From Aliiruegeria lutimaris (GTDB lineage: Bacteria; Pseudomonadota; Alphaproteobacteria; Rhodobacterales; Rhodobacteraceae), in assembly GCF_900099935.1 (NCBI RefSeq), contig NZ_FNEK01000003.1, positions 1-64,000 on the forward strand: 64,000 nt of DNA. The letters run 5' to 3'. The notes under the pieces are model-generated. The model was not told where the DNA came from, searched no databases, and saw only the letters and a list, made by a program, of their open reading frames with translations. Position numbers and translations under genes: made by a program. Shown here piece by piece: positions 40,166 through 49,734 of the stretch; position 1 is the first letter of the stretch, and each line of letters starts with the position of its first letter.

Positions 40166-41719
40166 TCAGGCGCGCATCGTCTTCTTTTCAAGGAAGCGCT
40201 GATGCCAGGACAGCGCTTCGCTGGGCAGCATCGGCGTGTGCAGGCCGAGTGCGTTTTTCTTGGCGCGCTCGTAATAGTCTTCGAGCTGCGGTTTGTAGTC
40301 CGGGTGAGAGCAATTCGCGATGATCAGTTCCGCACGCCTTTTCGGCGAAAGTCCACGCAGGTCGGCAAGGCCCTGCTCGGTCACGATCACCTGAACGTCC
40401 TGAGTGATGTGGTCGGCATGGCTGACATGCGGCACGATTGTCGAGATATCGCCTTTCTTGGCGATCGACGGCGACACGAAGCAGGACAGGTAGGCATTGC
40501 GGGTGAAGTCGCCCGAGCCACCGATGCCGTTCATGATCCGCGAGCCCATGACGTGGGTCGAGTTGATATTGCCGAAGATGTCGGCCTCGATCATGCCGTT
40601 CATGGAGATCGTGCCCAGGCGGCGGATGACCTCCGGGTGGTTCGAAATCTCCTGCGGGCGCAGGATGATCTTGTCACGGTAGAAATCGAGCTTTTCCCGG
40701 AACCGGATTGCGGCCTTGTCGGACATACCGAAGGCGGTCGAGGAAGCGCAGAGCATCTTGCCGTCATCGATCAGGTCCATCATCCCGTCCTGGATGACCT
40801 CGGTATAGGCCATCAGGTCATGGAAGGGCGAATCCCGCAGGCCGGCGAGCACGGCGTTGGCGACGTTGCCTACACCCGATTGCAGCGGCAGAAGCTTGTT
40901 GGTCAAGCGGCCTTTTTGCACTTCCCACTTCAGGAACTCCATCAGGTGGCCGGCGATCGTCTTGGAGACATCGTCGAGCGGCGGGAAGGGGGCGTTCTTA
41001 TCGGGAAGGTCGGTCTTGATGATGCCGACCACCTTGTGCGGGTCGCAACGCAGGGTCCGTTGGCCGATGCGATCATTGGCATGGACCATCGGGATCGGCA
41101 CCCGGTTCGGCGGCAGTGCCGTGCCGTAGTAGATGTCGTGCATCCCCTCCATGCGCTCGTCATGCCAGTCGTTCACCTCCAGGATCACCTTGTCGGCGCA
41201 ATCGATCCAGGTCTTGTTGTTGCCGATGGAGGTGGCGGGGATCAGCGAGCCGTCTTCCTTGACGCCGGTGACTTCGATCACGGCGACGTCCAGGTTGCCG
41301 AAGAAGCCTTCCCAGACCATCGGGGCGACGTGGGAAAGGTGCAGATCGAAATATTCCATCTCGCCGCGGTTGATCTTCTCGCGCTCGATCGGATCGGAAT
41401 TGTAGGGCAGGCGGTATTTGATCGCGTCGGCCTTGGCGAGGGCGCCGTCGAGTTCGGGGCCGGTGGAGGCGCCGGTCCAGAGGCCGATCTTGAACGGATC
41501 GCCAGCTTTATGCGCGGCCTCGATCTGCCCGGCAAGGGCCTGCGGCAGAGCCTTGGGGTAGCCGGAGCCGGTAAAGCCGCTCATGCCGACTGTGTCGCCG
41601 GATTTGATCAGTGAAGCCGCGTCATCGGCGCTCATGACCTTTGAGCGAAGATAGGAGTTCTGGATACGATCTGTCGTGGCCACGATTGGTGTCTCCTTAT
41701 TCTGATCCGTTATCGACAA
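40166..41719 (-). CDS. acetyl-CoA hydrolase / succinyl-CoA:acetate CoA-transferase family protein
   Basis: A 517-residue class I CoA-transferase. The catalytic Glu is in HDLMAYTEVIQDGMMDL (around residue 305), with the oxyanion-hole glycines in GMSGFTGSGYPKALP near residue 47 and GIGGSGDFTRNA near residue 400. Length and motifs fit SCACT/acetyl-CoA hydrolase, which moves CoA between succinyl- and acetyl- groups in central carbon metabolism. It is a lone gene with its own terminator. An internal ATG at residue ~29 (MSADDAASL) could also be the start. Confidence 0.9.
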   Translation of the reverse strand: MSITDQNKETPIVATTDRIQNSYLRSKVMSADDAASLIKSGDTVGMSGFTGSGYPKALPQALAGQIEAAHKAGDPFKIGLWTGASTGPELDGALAKADAIKYRLPYNSDPIEREKINRGEMEYFDLHLSHVAPMVWEGFFGNLDVAVIEVTGVKEDGSLIPATSIGNNKTWIDCADKVILEVNDWHDERMEGMHDIYYGTALPPNRVPIPMVHANDRIGQRTLRCDPHKVVGIIKTDLPDKNAPFPPLDDVSKTIAGHLMEFLKWEVQKGRLTNKLLPLQSGVGNVANAVLAGLRDSPFHDLMAYTEVIQDGMMDLIDDGKMLCASSTAFGMSDKAAIRFREKLDFYRDKIILRPQEISNHPEVIRRLGTISMNGMIEADIFGNINSTHVMGSRIMNGIGGSGDFTRNAYLSCFVSPSIAKKGDISTIVPHVSHADHITQDVQVIVTEQGLADLRGLSPKRRAELIIANCSHPDYKPQLEDYYERAKKNALGLHTPMLPSEALSWHQRFLEKKTMRA

Positions 41720-42088
41720 CGGTTTCAGCTATTTTTACGCACGACGACAGGCCTCGTCATCGGCCGGAATTCGCTCTCAAGTGGCGTTCATGCTCTGCAA
41801 ACTACCAAATTGGAGCGCTGTACCCGTGCCTTATGCCCATTACGATGATGCGATCAATGCGACCATAATGCGTTGTGAGGTCAAAAGGTACCTGCTTGGA
41901 TGAATTTGGTTTAATATATTGAAAAATATAAAAAATACCCGTGTTGCACGCGGTGCAACGCCATGGGCTTTCGAAGTCACCTGATCGGGCTCGTCTTGTC
42001 GGGGAGAATTGGCTTCCATGGAGCTCGCCCCTTTGCTCGACAGGGGCGACATCCTGTCCGCAAACTTCCCGCAACCATAAACAAAATG
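41720..42088. other. promoter region of the CoA-transferase gene, with palindrome
   Basis: This gap has an AT-rich core (41905-41935) beside a perfect palindrome GTTGCAC-GCG-GTGCAAC at 41943-41959. No gene is seen. The right part (about 41990-42088) is the junction to the IS3 remnant. Confidence 0.45.
41943..41959. promoter_or_regulatory. perfect 7-bp inverted repeat, candidate operator
   Basis: GTTGCAC and GTGCAAC flank a 3-base GCG centre, next to an AT-rich tract, 224 bases upstream of the CoA-transferase start. It is an operator-like dyad; the regulator is unknown. It could also be an end of the mobile-element remnant. Confidence 0.4.
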
Positions 42089-42865
42089 CCCGCATCCGAC
42101 CGTTGAAACTCTCGACAAAGCCGTTCTGCATCGGCTTGCCCGGTGCGATGTAGTGCCATTCGATCCGGTGACCGGAACATCAGCGCGGGATGGCGTTACT
42201 GGTTAGCTCGGTCACGTTGTCGCTGACAATCATGCCGGGCTTTCCGCGGCGCTCGATCAGGGCGGTCAGCTCGCGTGCCAAACGACGCCCCGAGATCGAG
42301 CTTTCCGGATCCGCCGGGATGCATTCCCGGGTGACATCGTCGACCACGTCGAGAACCCGGAAGCGCTGGCCGTTGGCGAACTGGTCGTGGACGAAATCCA
42401 AAGACCAGCGTGCATTGGGTCGCGCCGCGACCAGAAGCTGAGCCCGAGTCCCGACAGCCTTCCGCCGCACCTTCCGTTTTCGCACCGTCAGCCCCTCTTC
42501 GCGGTAGAGCCGGTAGATGCGACTGATCCCCGAGGGAACACCCTCGCGGCGCAGCAAGACGAACAGGCGCCGGTAACCGAACCGCCTTCGCTCATTGGCC
42601 AGGTTCCGCAAGCGACCGCGCAGCACCGTGTCCGGCGCGCGTTGAGTCCGATAGCGGATCATCGCTCGATCCGCGCCGACGATGTGGCAGACCCGCCGTT
42701 CCGATAGGCCATGCTCGGCACGAAGATACGCAACGACTTCCCGCTTCACGGCGGGCCCTGCCACTTTTTTGAATCCAGGTCCTTCATCGCCGCCAGATCC
42801 AGCATCTGCTCGGCCTGCAGCTTCTTCAGCTTCGCGTTCTCATCCTCGAGCGCCTTCAGCCGCTA
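42089..42865 (-). pseudogene. decayed IS3-family element (OrfA fragment plus broken OrfB)
   Basis: On the minus strand an OrfA C-terminal piece (42865-42746; RLKALEDENAKLKKLQAEQM) is cut by an upstream in-frame TAG and followed by an A6G slippery stretch. OrfB (42764-42180, 194 residues) keeps the HTH_21 region and the rve integrase start WSLDFVHDQFANGQRFRVLD. It ends early at DNVTELTSNAIPR, where DNGTELTS is expected. The continuation [14 protein letters not shown] (from 42131) is in another frame and then lost. No complete inverted repeats are seen, so the element is dead. Confidence 0.8.
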
Positions 42866-43064
42866 GGCTCCAGACTTCGGTAACGGGGCGGGCTCTGTCA
42901 ATGGGGATTGCCCACACACGATCGTCCGACGCTCTCCTTTGAGCGCCGATCATCTGTATTTTTTGTCCGTTGTGGCGTTTCTCGCCAGCCCTTCTTTAAC
43001 AGATCTCCCTCGGGTTCATGCTTCGGTCCGTGGTCGGCGCGATGGCCGCCAACATGATGCTGGT
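42866..43064. other. non-coding junction next to the IS3 remnant
   Basis: About 200 bases without a supported gene or repeat. Confidence 0.4.
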
Positions 43065-43253
43065 TCAGTGCGGTATCCCGCCGATCTTGTAGGTTAGAAG
43101 CGTCGAGGTGACCGAGATAACCAGCAGCAATATTCCCACACTGCCCATCGCAAAATTGATCTGCGTGCGGATGCTCCAGCCATTCCAGGCCAGGTTGGTC
43201 TTCTTGAGCGACATCGCGAACTGTTCCGTTGCTTGTGACAGGGGTTCTGGCAC
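43065..43253 (-). CDS. short membrane protein, possibly the N-terminal stub of a sensor protein
   Basis: 62 residues from a GTG start. A polar N-terminus is followed by NGWSIRTQINFAMGSVG and one membrane segment (ILLLVISVTSTLLTY), which resembles the first helix of chemoreceptors or sensor kinases. It ends after KIGGIPH, with no periplasmic or signalling domain. With the decayed IS beside it, a truncated receptor gene is likely, but a genuine small protein cannot be excluded. Confidence 0.4.
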   Translation of the reverse strand: MPEPLSQATEQFAMSLKKTNLAWNGWSIRTQINFAMGSVGILLLVISVTSTLLTYKIGGIPH

Positions 43254-43324
43254 CAGCTAGAACATACAAGTCCTAATGTTTCGGAAACCGCCGCGCGTTC
43301 CGGCCGACGGTTTTTCGCCTGAAC

Positions 43325-45313
43325 CTAGGGAAGCTGATCGCGCAGGGCCAGCAGGTCCGGTGCCTTCGGGTTGCGGGCCAGTGCCGCGTCGAGGGTCTGC
43401 CGTGCTTCATCCATCCGGTCGGAGGCGGCTTGAAGGCGCACGATCATGGACCAGGCACTGGTCATCTGCGGGTCTAGCCGAACCGCTTCGCCGAAGGATG
43501 CCAGTGCCCCTTCGAGGTTGCGGGTGGTCAAGGCGATGCCGCCAAGAACAAGCTGCGTTTCGGGGAAATCGGCGGTCGCTGCGAGGGTTTGCTGCCATTC
43601 GCCCATCGCCGCCTGCATGGCTTCGGCCTGTTTCGTGGGCAGGTGGGCGATCGACGCGGCGAGCAGCTCACGCACCGCGGAATTGCGCACCAGGCGCGTG
43701 TCGTCTTCCAGCAGGCGCAGCAGCCGCAGGGTCATGTCGGTGGGAGCGGCGGCGCGTTGAAGGCCGGCCGCGTTGGCGCGCACCACCGGGTCTGGGTCCG
43801 ATAGCAGGCCCTGCATCCGGTCGGCCAGCTCGGGAGTGCCAAGGGGCAGCAGCATCTCGAGCGCGGTGGCGCGGACAATCGCTGGCAGGTTCGACAGCGC
43901 AATTTCCGCGAGGTTCTCCAATTCCGAAGCGTCGCCCTTGCGGATCGCGGCGAAAGTGGTGGCGAAATGCGGTCCGCGATATTGGGAGTCGGGGAAACGC
44001 TTTTCCAGCTCCTGCTGTGCCCAGAACGGTCCCTCGGTGGCGTGGCAATCGGTGCAGGCATTCGGCGCGCCCGTGCTCACCGACAGGTCCGGCCGCGGTA
44101 CGCGAAAGGAATGGTCGTGGCGTCCGTCCACGCCCATGTAGACGCGCTCGATCATGTGGCAGGAGACGCATTGCGCGCCCTCGCTGTCGGGTTCGTGGAA
44201 GTGGTGCTCGACACTGTCATACTCGGCCAGCTTCAAGCTGGGGAAATCCGGGTTGCCGGCCGGCGAATGGCAGCTCAGGCAGATGCCGTTGCCTTCGTTG
44301 TAATGGGTGGCGCTATGCACGTCGTGGCAATCGGAGCATTGCACGCCGGCGGCATACATCTTTGATTGCAGGAAGGAACCGTAGACATAGACCTCGTCGA
44401 GGATCTGCCCGTCGGCTTCGTAGAGTGGATCGCGCAGGGTCGAGAGGCGATAGGCGTCGTGGAAGGGCGTGCCGGGCAGGGGGGAGGCGGCCTCCAGCGG
44501 GCCGCGCCGGGCGTGGCAGGCGGCGCATTGCTGGATCTCGGTCTCGGCGTCGCCCGAGGTAAAATCGGCGGAGAAGCCGGTCGGGCTCAGCCCTTCGATT
44601 GGCCAGCCGGGCAGATCGCCTTCCGCCGCGGCCCAGTCCAGATGCAGGGAGCCGGGGCCGTGGCAGGCCTCGCAGCCGACGCCGATCTCGGAATAGGTGG
44701 AGTTGTAGCGTTTCTCCTGCGCATCGTAATTGCGCTGGTAGTTCGTGGAATGGCACTCCGCACAGCGGTTGTTCCATGTCTTGTAGGGGCCGGTCCAGTG
44801 GAAGGCCTCCGAAGCCGGCAGATGCTGGTCGGGATACATGTGGAACCACTCGTTGCGCACGGTATCCCAGGGGATGTCGAATGTCTGGAACCGTCCCGGC
44901 TCGGTCTCGACGAAATATTGCTGCAGCGGTGTAATGCCGATCACGCCGGCAACGGGCCAGCGCGTCATGGCGCCGTCGGGGCCGTCGCTTTCTATGAAAA
45001 GCTGTTCCCCCTCGCGGCTGAATTGGGTGGTCACACCGCGATGGGTGAAGCTCGCGTCGTCGAAATCGGCCAGCACACCTTCGCTGGTTTCCGTCCAGGC
45101 CAGGTCGTGATGCGAACCTTGCCAGTCCTCCCACTCCGGCGCGTGGCATTCCGCACAGGCGGGGCTGCCGACATATTCGGGCGGCTCGGAAGACTCCTCG
45201 GCCGGTGCCGGACCGGAAACAAGGCTGGCCGCGAACAGGAGCCCGGCCGCGAAGACGCGCCCGAAAAGGCCTGCGGCCTTGGCAAGGGAGCGGGGGGATG
45301 CGGCGGCTGACAT
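43325..45313 (-). CDS. octahaem c-type cytochrome with HEAT/TPR-like C-terminus
   Basis: A 662-residue exported protein with signal segment VFAAGLLFAASLVSGPAPA. Eight CxxCH motifs run from residue ~50 to ~445: CAECH, CAECH, CEACH, CAACH, CSDCH, CLSCH, CVSCH and CTDCH. The last ~220 residues have no haem and look like HEAT repeats (LPAIVRATALEMLLPLG, DPDPVVRANAAGLQRA) then TPR units (LEGALASFGEAVRLDPQ). This matches the cytochrome-c/TPR fusion family of unknown substrate. I use ATG 45313, with a GGAG ribosome-binding site. The Crp-type gene lies upstream on the same strand. Confidence 0.87.
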   Translation of the reverse strand: MSAAASPRSLAKAAGLFGRVFAAGLLFAASLVSGPAPAEESSEPPEYVGSPACAECHAPEWEDWQGSHHDLAWTETSEGVLADFDDASFTHRGVTTQFSREGEQLFIESDGPDGAMTRWPVAGVIGITPLQQYFVETEPGRFQTFDIPWDTVRNEWFHMYPDQHLPASEAFHWTGPYKTWNNRCAECHSTNYQRNYDAQEKRYNSTYSEIGVGCEACHGPGSLHLDWAAAEGDLPGWPIEGLSPTGFSADFTSGDAETEIQQCAACHARRGPLEAASPLPGTPFHDAYRLSTLRDPLYEADGQILDEVYVYGSFLQSKMYAAGVQCSDCHDVHSATHYNEGNGICLSCHSPAGNPDFPSLKLAEYDSVEHHFHEPDSEGAQCVSCHMIERVYMGVDGRHDHSFRVPRPDLSVSTGAPNACTDCHATEGPFWAQQELEKRFPDSQYRGPHFATTFAAIRKGDASELENLAEIALSNLPAIVRATALEMLLPLGTPELADRMQGLLSDPDPVVRANAAGLQRAAAPTDMTLRLLRLLEDDTRLVRNSAVRELLAASIAHLPTKQAEAMQAAMGEWQQTLAATADFPETQLVLGGIALTTRNLEGALASFGEAVRLDPQMTSAWSMIVRLQAASDRMDEARQTLDAALARNPKAPDLLALRDQLP

Positions 45314-45418
45314 GGGGATTCTCCTGTTGTCTTCGGCCACGCTATCCCCGCGGGGGCTGAATCGGCCAGAGGCGAAGTTGCGAAAGTGGCTGCCGTTTCG
45401 TCACGGGGTAGACGCGTC

Positions 45419-46129
45419 TCAGTCACAGGCGAAACGAAAAAGTTCATCGCGGTCCAGCAACCGCAACCGGCCATAGCCGAGTTCGATCGCGTTTATTTCC
45501 GAGAGCGCGCGCAGGCATCGCTGCACCGTCGGCAGCGAAACGGCCGTGTGCTCGGCCAGTTCCTCCTGCGACAGCTCGATCCAGCCGTCGGGGCTGCTGA
45601 TGGATTCGGCGATATGCAGAAGGCGCAGCGCGATGCGGCTGTTTGCGCGCGTGACCGACAGGTTGGCCAGCAGCCGCAGCGCGGTCTGCATGTTCGCATG
45701 GGTCAGCGCATAGAAGTCGCGCATCATCTCCGGATGTTTCCGCACGAGTTCCCGCAGCTTTTTACTCGGCAGGAACAACGCCTGAACCGGCCCGCGCGCC
45801 ACGACGCTCACCAGCCGCCGCTGGTCCGAGAACAGCGCCAGGTCTCCCACCCAGAACCCCGCCTCGGCGCGATGGGGGGTGAGCATCTCCTTGTTCTCGC
45901 CCGGGATCAGGATCTGGACCACGCCGGAAACGATACCGAACAGGCCGTTGGGCTGATCGCTCAGGTTGTAAAGCGGCTGGTCGGATTCGAAACTGGCCAA
46001 ACGCCCGATGCCAAACAGGGCCTCGCGCGTTGCGTTATCCCGCTCGGCCAGCCATCCACGTTCGAAAAGGACGGACCTGGCTTCGTCAAGCGGTGGAGGT
46101 TTGGCGACTTTCTTTTGGGAAACATTCAT
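45419..46129 (-). CDS. Crp/Fnr-family transcriptional regulator
   Basis: A 236-residue regulator with a cyclic-nucleotide-binding fold (NLSDQPNGLFGIVSGVVQIL, WVGDLALFSDQRRLVSVVAR) and a winged helix LSQEELAEHTAVSLPTVQRC. No Cys cluster for FeS is seen in the N-terminus. I chose ATG 46129, since the upstream 53 codons lack protein-like character. It is divergent from the first sulfatase gene across 201 bases and 105 bases upstream of the octahaem cytochrome, so control of either or both is plausible. Confidence 0.85.
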   Translation of the reverse strand: MNVSQKKVAKPPPLDEARSVLFERGWLAERDNATREALFGIGRLASFESDQPLYNLSDQPNGLFGIVSGVVQILIPGENKEMLTPHRAEAGFWVGDLALFSDQRRLVSVVARGPVQALFLPSKKLRELVRKHPEMMRDFYALTHANMQTALRLLANLSVTRANSRIALRLLHIAESISSPDGWIELSQEELAEHTAVSLPTVQRCLRALSEINAIELGYGRLRLLDRDELFRFACD

Positions 46130-46330
46130 TTGATGGGATAGCCAAAATGATATCGGACTAGAAATAACGAGCATGGAGAGCTTAGAGTTGCTTTGTGCGC
46201 CTGTCGACGCCGCTGATGGGCGTGCAGTGTTTTTGTTCGAGTGGGCCGGCGCGGTGATGACCCGGTCATGCAGAGATGGTTTGTTCAAAGAAGGCGGTTC
46301 GTCAGAAACCGCTATCCAGGGAGAAATTGA

Positions 46331-47935
46331 ATGCGATCAAGACTTTCATTACGAGCCGTGCTCGGCGCGTCGTTCATGGGGCTTGCGCTGAGCGCGACAG
46401 GCGCCTGGGCACAAGACGCCGACAAGCCCAACATCCTGGTGATCTGGGGGGATGACGTTGGCCAGTCCAACATCTCGGCCTACACAATGGGCCTGATGGG
46501 ATACCGGACGCCCAATATCGACCGGATCGCCGAGGAGGGGGTCATCTTCACCGACTATTACGGTGAACAATCCTGCACCGCCGGCCGCTCCTCCTTCATC
46601 ATGGGGCAGTCGGTCTTCCGCACCGGGCTTTCCAAGGTCGGCCTGCCGGGTGCCAAGGAAGGCATGATGGTCGAGGATCCGACCATTGCCGGCCTGCTCA
46701 AGGCCGAAGGCTACGCTACCGGTCAGTTCGGCAAAAATCACCTCGGCGACCGCGACGAGCATCTGCCGACCAACCACGGGTTCGACGAGTTCTTCGGCAA
46801 TCTCTATCACCTCAACGCCGAGGAAGAGCCGGAGAACGAGGATTACCCGGGCGAAATGGTTCTGCCCGATGGCTCCACCTTCCGCGACAAATGGGGGCCG
46901 CGCGGTGTGATCAAATCCTCCGCCGACGGGACCATCGAGGATACCGGGCCGCTGACCATCAAGCGGCAGGAAACCGTCGATGATGAAACCGTCGCCGCCG
47001 CGATTGATTTCATCCAGCGCTCGGAAGACGCCGACACGCCGTGGTTTGTCTGGTGGTCCGGCACCCGGATGCATTTCCGCACCCATGTCAGCGAAGAGCG
47101 CCGCGAGATGGCCGACGAGATCGTCGGCAAGCATGTCGACGAGTACCAAGCCGGCATGATCGAGCATGATATGCACATCGGCATTTTCCTCGACAAGCTG
47201 GACGAGCTTGGCATCGCCGACAACACCATCGTCTTCTACTCCACCGACAATGGCGTCCACATGAACACGTGGCCGGATGCAGGCATGACGCCGTTCTGGG
47301 GTGAGAAAAACACCAACTGGGAAGGCGCGTGGCGCGTTCCGTCGATGGTCCGCTGGCCTGGCAAGATCGCCGAGGGCGAGGTGATCAACGAGATCGTCCA
47401 TCACATGGACTGGCTGCCGACCTTCCTGGCCGCTGCCGGCAACGAAACCATCAAGGAAGACCTGCTGGAAGGCGTCACCGTTGCCGAAGTGGGCGGCGGT
47501 CGCGACTACCGGGTGCATCTGGACGGATACAATATCCTTCCGCTGCTGACCGGAGAGGCCGAGGAGAGCCCGCGCAAGGAGATCTTCTACTTCACCGATG
47601 ACGGCGACCTTGCCGCGCTGCGCTACATGGACTGGAAGATCACCTTCCTGGAGCAGAAGGCCTGGGGAACTTTCCGTGCATGGATGGAGCCGCTGACACC
47701 GCTGCGCGTTCCGCTGATCTTCAACCTGCGCCGCGATCCGTATGAGCGCGGTTACCGGACCTCCAACACCTTCTACGACTGGATGCTCGACCGCGCCTAC
47801 ATGCTGGTACCGGCACAGGCCTACGTGGCCAGCTTCCTTGAGACCTTCAAGGAATACCCGCCGCGTCAGGAAGCAGCCTCCTTCAGCCTTGACAAGGTGA
47901 TGGAGACGCTGTCGCAGCCGGGCGGCGCCCAGTAA
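46331..47935 (+). CDS. exported arylsulfatase-family hydrolase (first of two)
   Basis: A 534-residue alkaline-phosphatase-superfamily enzyme with signal peptide AVLGASFMGLALSATGAWAQ. Metal ligands are in NILVIWGDDVGQSN and FYSTDNGVHMNTW. The formylglycine site is EQSCTAGRSSF: Cys is present, but the usual Pro of CxPxR is Ala. KNHLGDRDEHLPTNHGFDEFFG is typical of this subgroup. The N-terminal half is closely similar to the second sulfatase at 48093. The substrate (sulfate or phosphonate ester) is unknown. A terminator follows at 47960. Confidence 0.9.
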   Translation: MRSRLSLRAVLGASFMGLALSATGAWAQDADKPNILVIWGDDVGQSNISAYTMGLMGYRTPNIDRIAEEGVIFTDYYGEQSCTAGRSSFIMGQSVFRTGLSKVGLPGAKEGMMVEDPTIAGLLKAEGYATGQFGKNHLGDRDEHLPTNHGFDEFFGNLYHLNAEEEPENEDYPGEMVLPDGSTFRDKWGPRGVIKSSADGTIEDTGPLTIKRQETVDDETVAAAIDFIQRSEDADTPWFVWWSGTRMHFRTHVSEERREMADEIVGKHVDEYQAGMIEHDMHIGIFLDKLDELGIADNTIVFYSTDNGVHMNTWPDAGMTPFWGEKNTNWEGAWRVPSMVRWPGKIAEGEVINEIVHHMDWLPTFLAAAGNETIKEDLLEGVTVAEVGGGRDYRVHLDGYNILPLLTGEAEESPRKEIFYFTDDGDLAALRYMDWKITFLEQKAWGTFRAWMEPLTPLRVPLIFNLRRDPYERGYRTSNTFYDWMLDRAYMLVPAQAYVASFLETFKEYPPRQEAASFSLDKVMETLSQPGGAQ

Positions 47936-47959
47936 GCTCCGGGCATAGAAACACCGAGG

Positions 47960-47985
47960 AAGGCCGCCCGCTGGCGGCCTTCTTT
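47960..47985 (+). terminator. rho-independent terminator after the first sulfatase
   Basis: A 9-bp stem AAGGCCGCC / GGCGGCCTT with a 4-base loop is followed by CTTT. It lies 25 bases after the stop at 47935, so the second sulfatase probably has its own promoter. Confidence 0.8.
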
Positions 47986-48092
47986 GGAAATAAAAGATCG
48001 TGCTGAAGATTCTTTTTGAAACGACTCGATTTCACGCCAATCTACTGACTTATGCCCGCGAGGAATTGCGCGGGATAATCAGGGAGGATTAC

Positions 48093-49652
48093 ATGACCAA
48101 TCGTATCTCCGCACCATGGCGCAGCCTCGCTGCCGCCGCCGTGCTGTCGGGGCTGGGAAGCGGCGCCGCGCTGGCGCAGGACAGCGACCAGCCCAATTTT
48201 CTGATCATCTGGGGCGACGACGTCGGCTACTGGAATGTCAGCGCCTACAACCAGGGCATGATGGGCTACCAGACGCCCAATATCGACCGCATCGCCAATG
48301 AGGGCATGCTCTTTACCCATGGCTATGGCGAGCAGAGTTGCACCGCCGGCCGCGCGTCCTTTGTCACCGGCCAGTCGGGTTTCCGTACCGGCCTGCTCAA
48401 GGTCGGCCTGCCGGGCGCGCCGGAAGGCATGTCCGAGAAGGACCCGACCATTGCCGAATACATGAAGTCCAAGGGCTACATGACCGGCCAGTATGGCAAG
48501 AACCACCTCGGCGACCGCGACGAGCACCTGCCGACGAACCACGGTTTCGACGAGTTCTTCGGCAATCTCTATCACCTCAATGCCGAAGAGGAGCCCGAGA
48601 ACGCCGACTATCCGAAAGATCCGGCCTTCCGTGAGAATTTCGGCCCGCGCGGCGTGATCAAGTCTTCCGCCGACGGCGCGATCGAGGATACAGGCCCGCT
48701 CACCCGCAAGCGCATGGAGACGATCGACGAGGAGGTCACCGCCGGAGCGCTCGATTTCATCGACCGCGCGGTCGCGCAGGAGAAGCCCTTTTTCCTGTGG
48801 TACAACACCACGCGGATGCACATCTTTACCCACCTGAAGGAAGAGAGCCAGGGCGTCACGGGCCTGGGTGTCTATCCCGACGGCATGGTCGAGCATGACA
48901 AGATGGTCGGCCAGATGCTCGACAAGCTCGACGAGTTGGGCATCGCCGACAACACCGTGGTGATGTACTCCACCGACAATGGCGCCGAGGTGTTCAGCTG
49001 GCCCGATGGCGGTACCACGCCGTTCCGGGGCGAAAAGAATGACAACTGGGAAGGCGGCTTCCGCGTTCCGATGATGATCAAGTGGCCGGGCGTCATCGAG
49101 CCGGGCCGCAAGTCCAACCAGATCATCAGCCATCTCGACTGGTTCCCAACCTTCATGTCCGCCCTTGGCGATACCGACATGAAGGAGCGGATGCTCTCCG
49201 AGGCGCCCTTTGGCGAGGGCAACGAGCCGGTGCACCTGGACGGCTATGACTTCATGCCCTTCTTCAAAGGCGAGACCGAGGAAGGCCCGCGCAAGGAGTT
49301 CTTCTATTTCTCCGATGGCGGGGACCTGATGAACCTGCGTTACAACCAGTGGAAAGTGGTCTTTGCCGAGCAACGCGAGCACGGCTTCAACGTCTGGCAG
49401 GAGCCGCTCACCTTCCTGCGGCTGCCCAAGGTCATGAACCTCTACAGCGATCCGTTCGAGCGGGCCGAGCACGAGAGCATCGGCTATTCGCAGTGGCGTC
49501 TGGAGCGGGCCTATCTGCTGGTGCCGGCGCAGGCCTTCGTGGCGCAGTTCCTGTCGACCTTCGAGAAATTCCCGCCGCGCCAGAAGCCGGCGAGCTTCTC
49601 CATCGACCAGGTACTGCAATCGCTGCAGACCGGCGGCACGTCGAGCAACTGA
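48093..49652 (+). CDS. exported arylsulfatase-family hydrolase (second of two)
   Basis: A 519-residue paralogue of the upstream sulfatase. The signal peptide contains LAAAAVLSGLGSGAALAQ. It shares LIIWGDDVGYWNVSAYNQGMM, EQSCTAGRASF with the same CTAGR site, GKNHLGDRDEHLPTNHGFDE and MYSTDNGAEVFSWPDGG. ATG 48093 is preceded by AGGGAGGA; codons upstream in the open frame precede the signal peptide and were dropped. The C-terminal parts of both proteins are also alike (VPAQA-[YF]-VA at the end). Confidence 0.9.
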   Translation: MTNRISAPWRSLAAAAVLSGLGSGAALAQDSDQPNFLIIWGDDVGYWNVSAYNQGMMGYQTPNIDRIANEGMLFTHGYGEQSCTAGRASFVTGQSGFRTGLLKVGLPGAPEGMSEKDPTIAEYMKSKGYMTGQYGKNHLGDRDEHLPTNHGFDEFFGNLYHLNAEEEPENADYPKDPAFRENFGPRGVIKSSADGAIEDTGPLTRKRMETIDEEVTAGALDFIDRAVAQEKPFFLWYNTTRMHIFTHLKEESQGVTGLGVYPDGMVEHDKMVGQMLDKLDELGIADNTVVMYSTDNGAEVFSWPDGGTTPFRGEKNDNWEGGFRVPMMIKWPGVIEPGRKSNQIISHLDWFPTFMSALGDTDMKERMLSEAPFGEGNEPVHLDGYDFMPFFKGETEEGPRKEFFYFSDGGDLMNLRYNQWKVVFAEQREHGFNVWQEPLTFLRLPKVMNLYSDPFERAEHESIGYSQWRLERAYLLVPAQAFVAQFLSTFEKFPPRQKPASFSIDQVLQSLQTGGTSSN

Positions 49653-49664
49653 TCGAAGCCAATC

Positions 49665-49689
49665 GGGGGCGCGGTGCAGTCGCGCCCCC
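49665..49689 (+). terminator. GC-rich hairpin after the second sulfatase
   Basis: A 9-bp stem GGGGGCGCG / CGCGCCCCC with a 7-base loop is followed by a T/C-rich stretch. It is 12 bases past the stop at 49652 and 45 bases before the HAD gene start. Confidence 0.6.
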
Positions 49690-49734
49690 GTCGTTCTTCC
49701 TTCTTTACCAGATTTTGAACCAGCGAGTTTCCCG

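Noticed and set aside
46327-46340. FNR-like site TTGAATGCGATCAA
   Set aside because: It covers the start codon of the first sulfatase (46331), which is not a workable activator position; probably chance.
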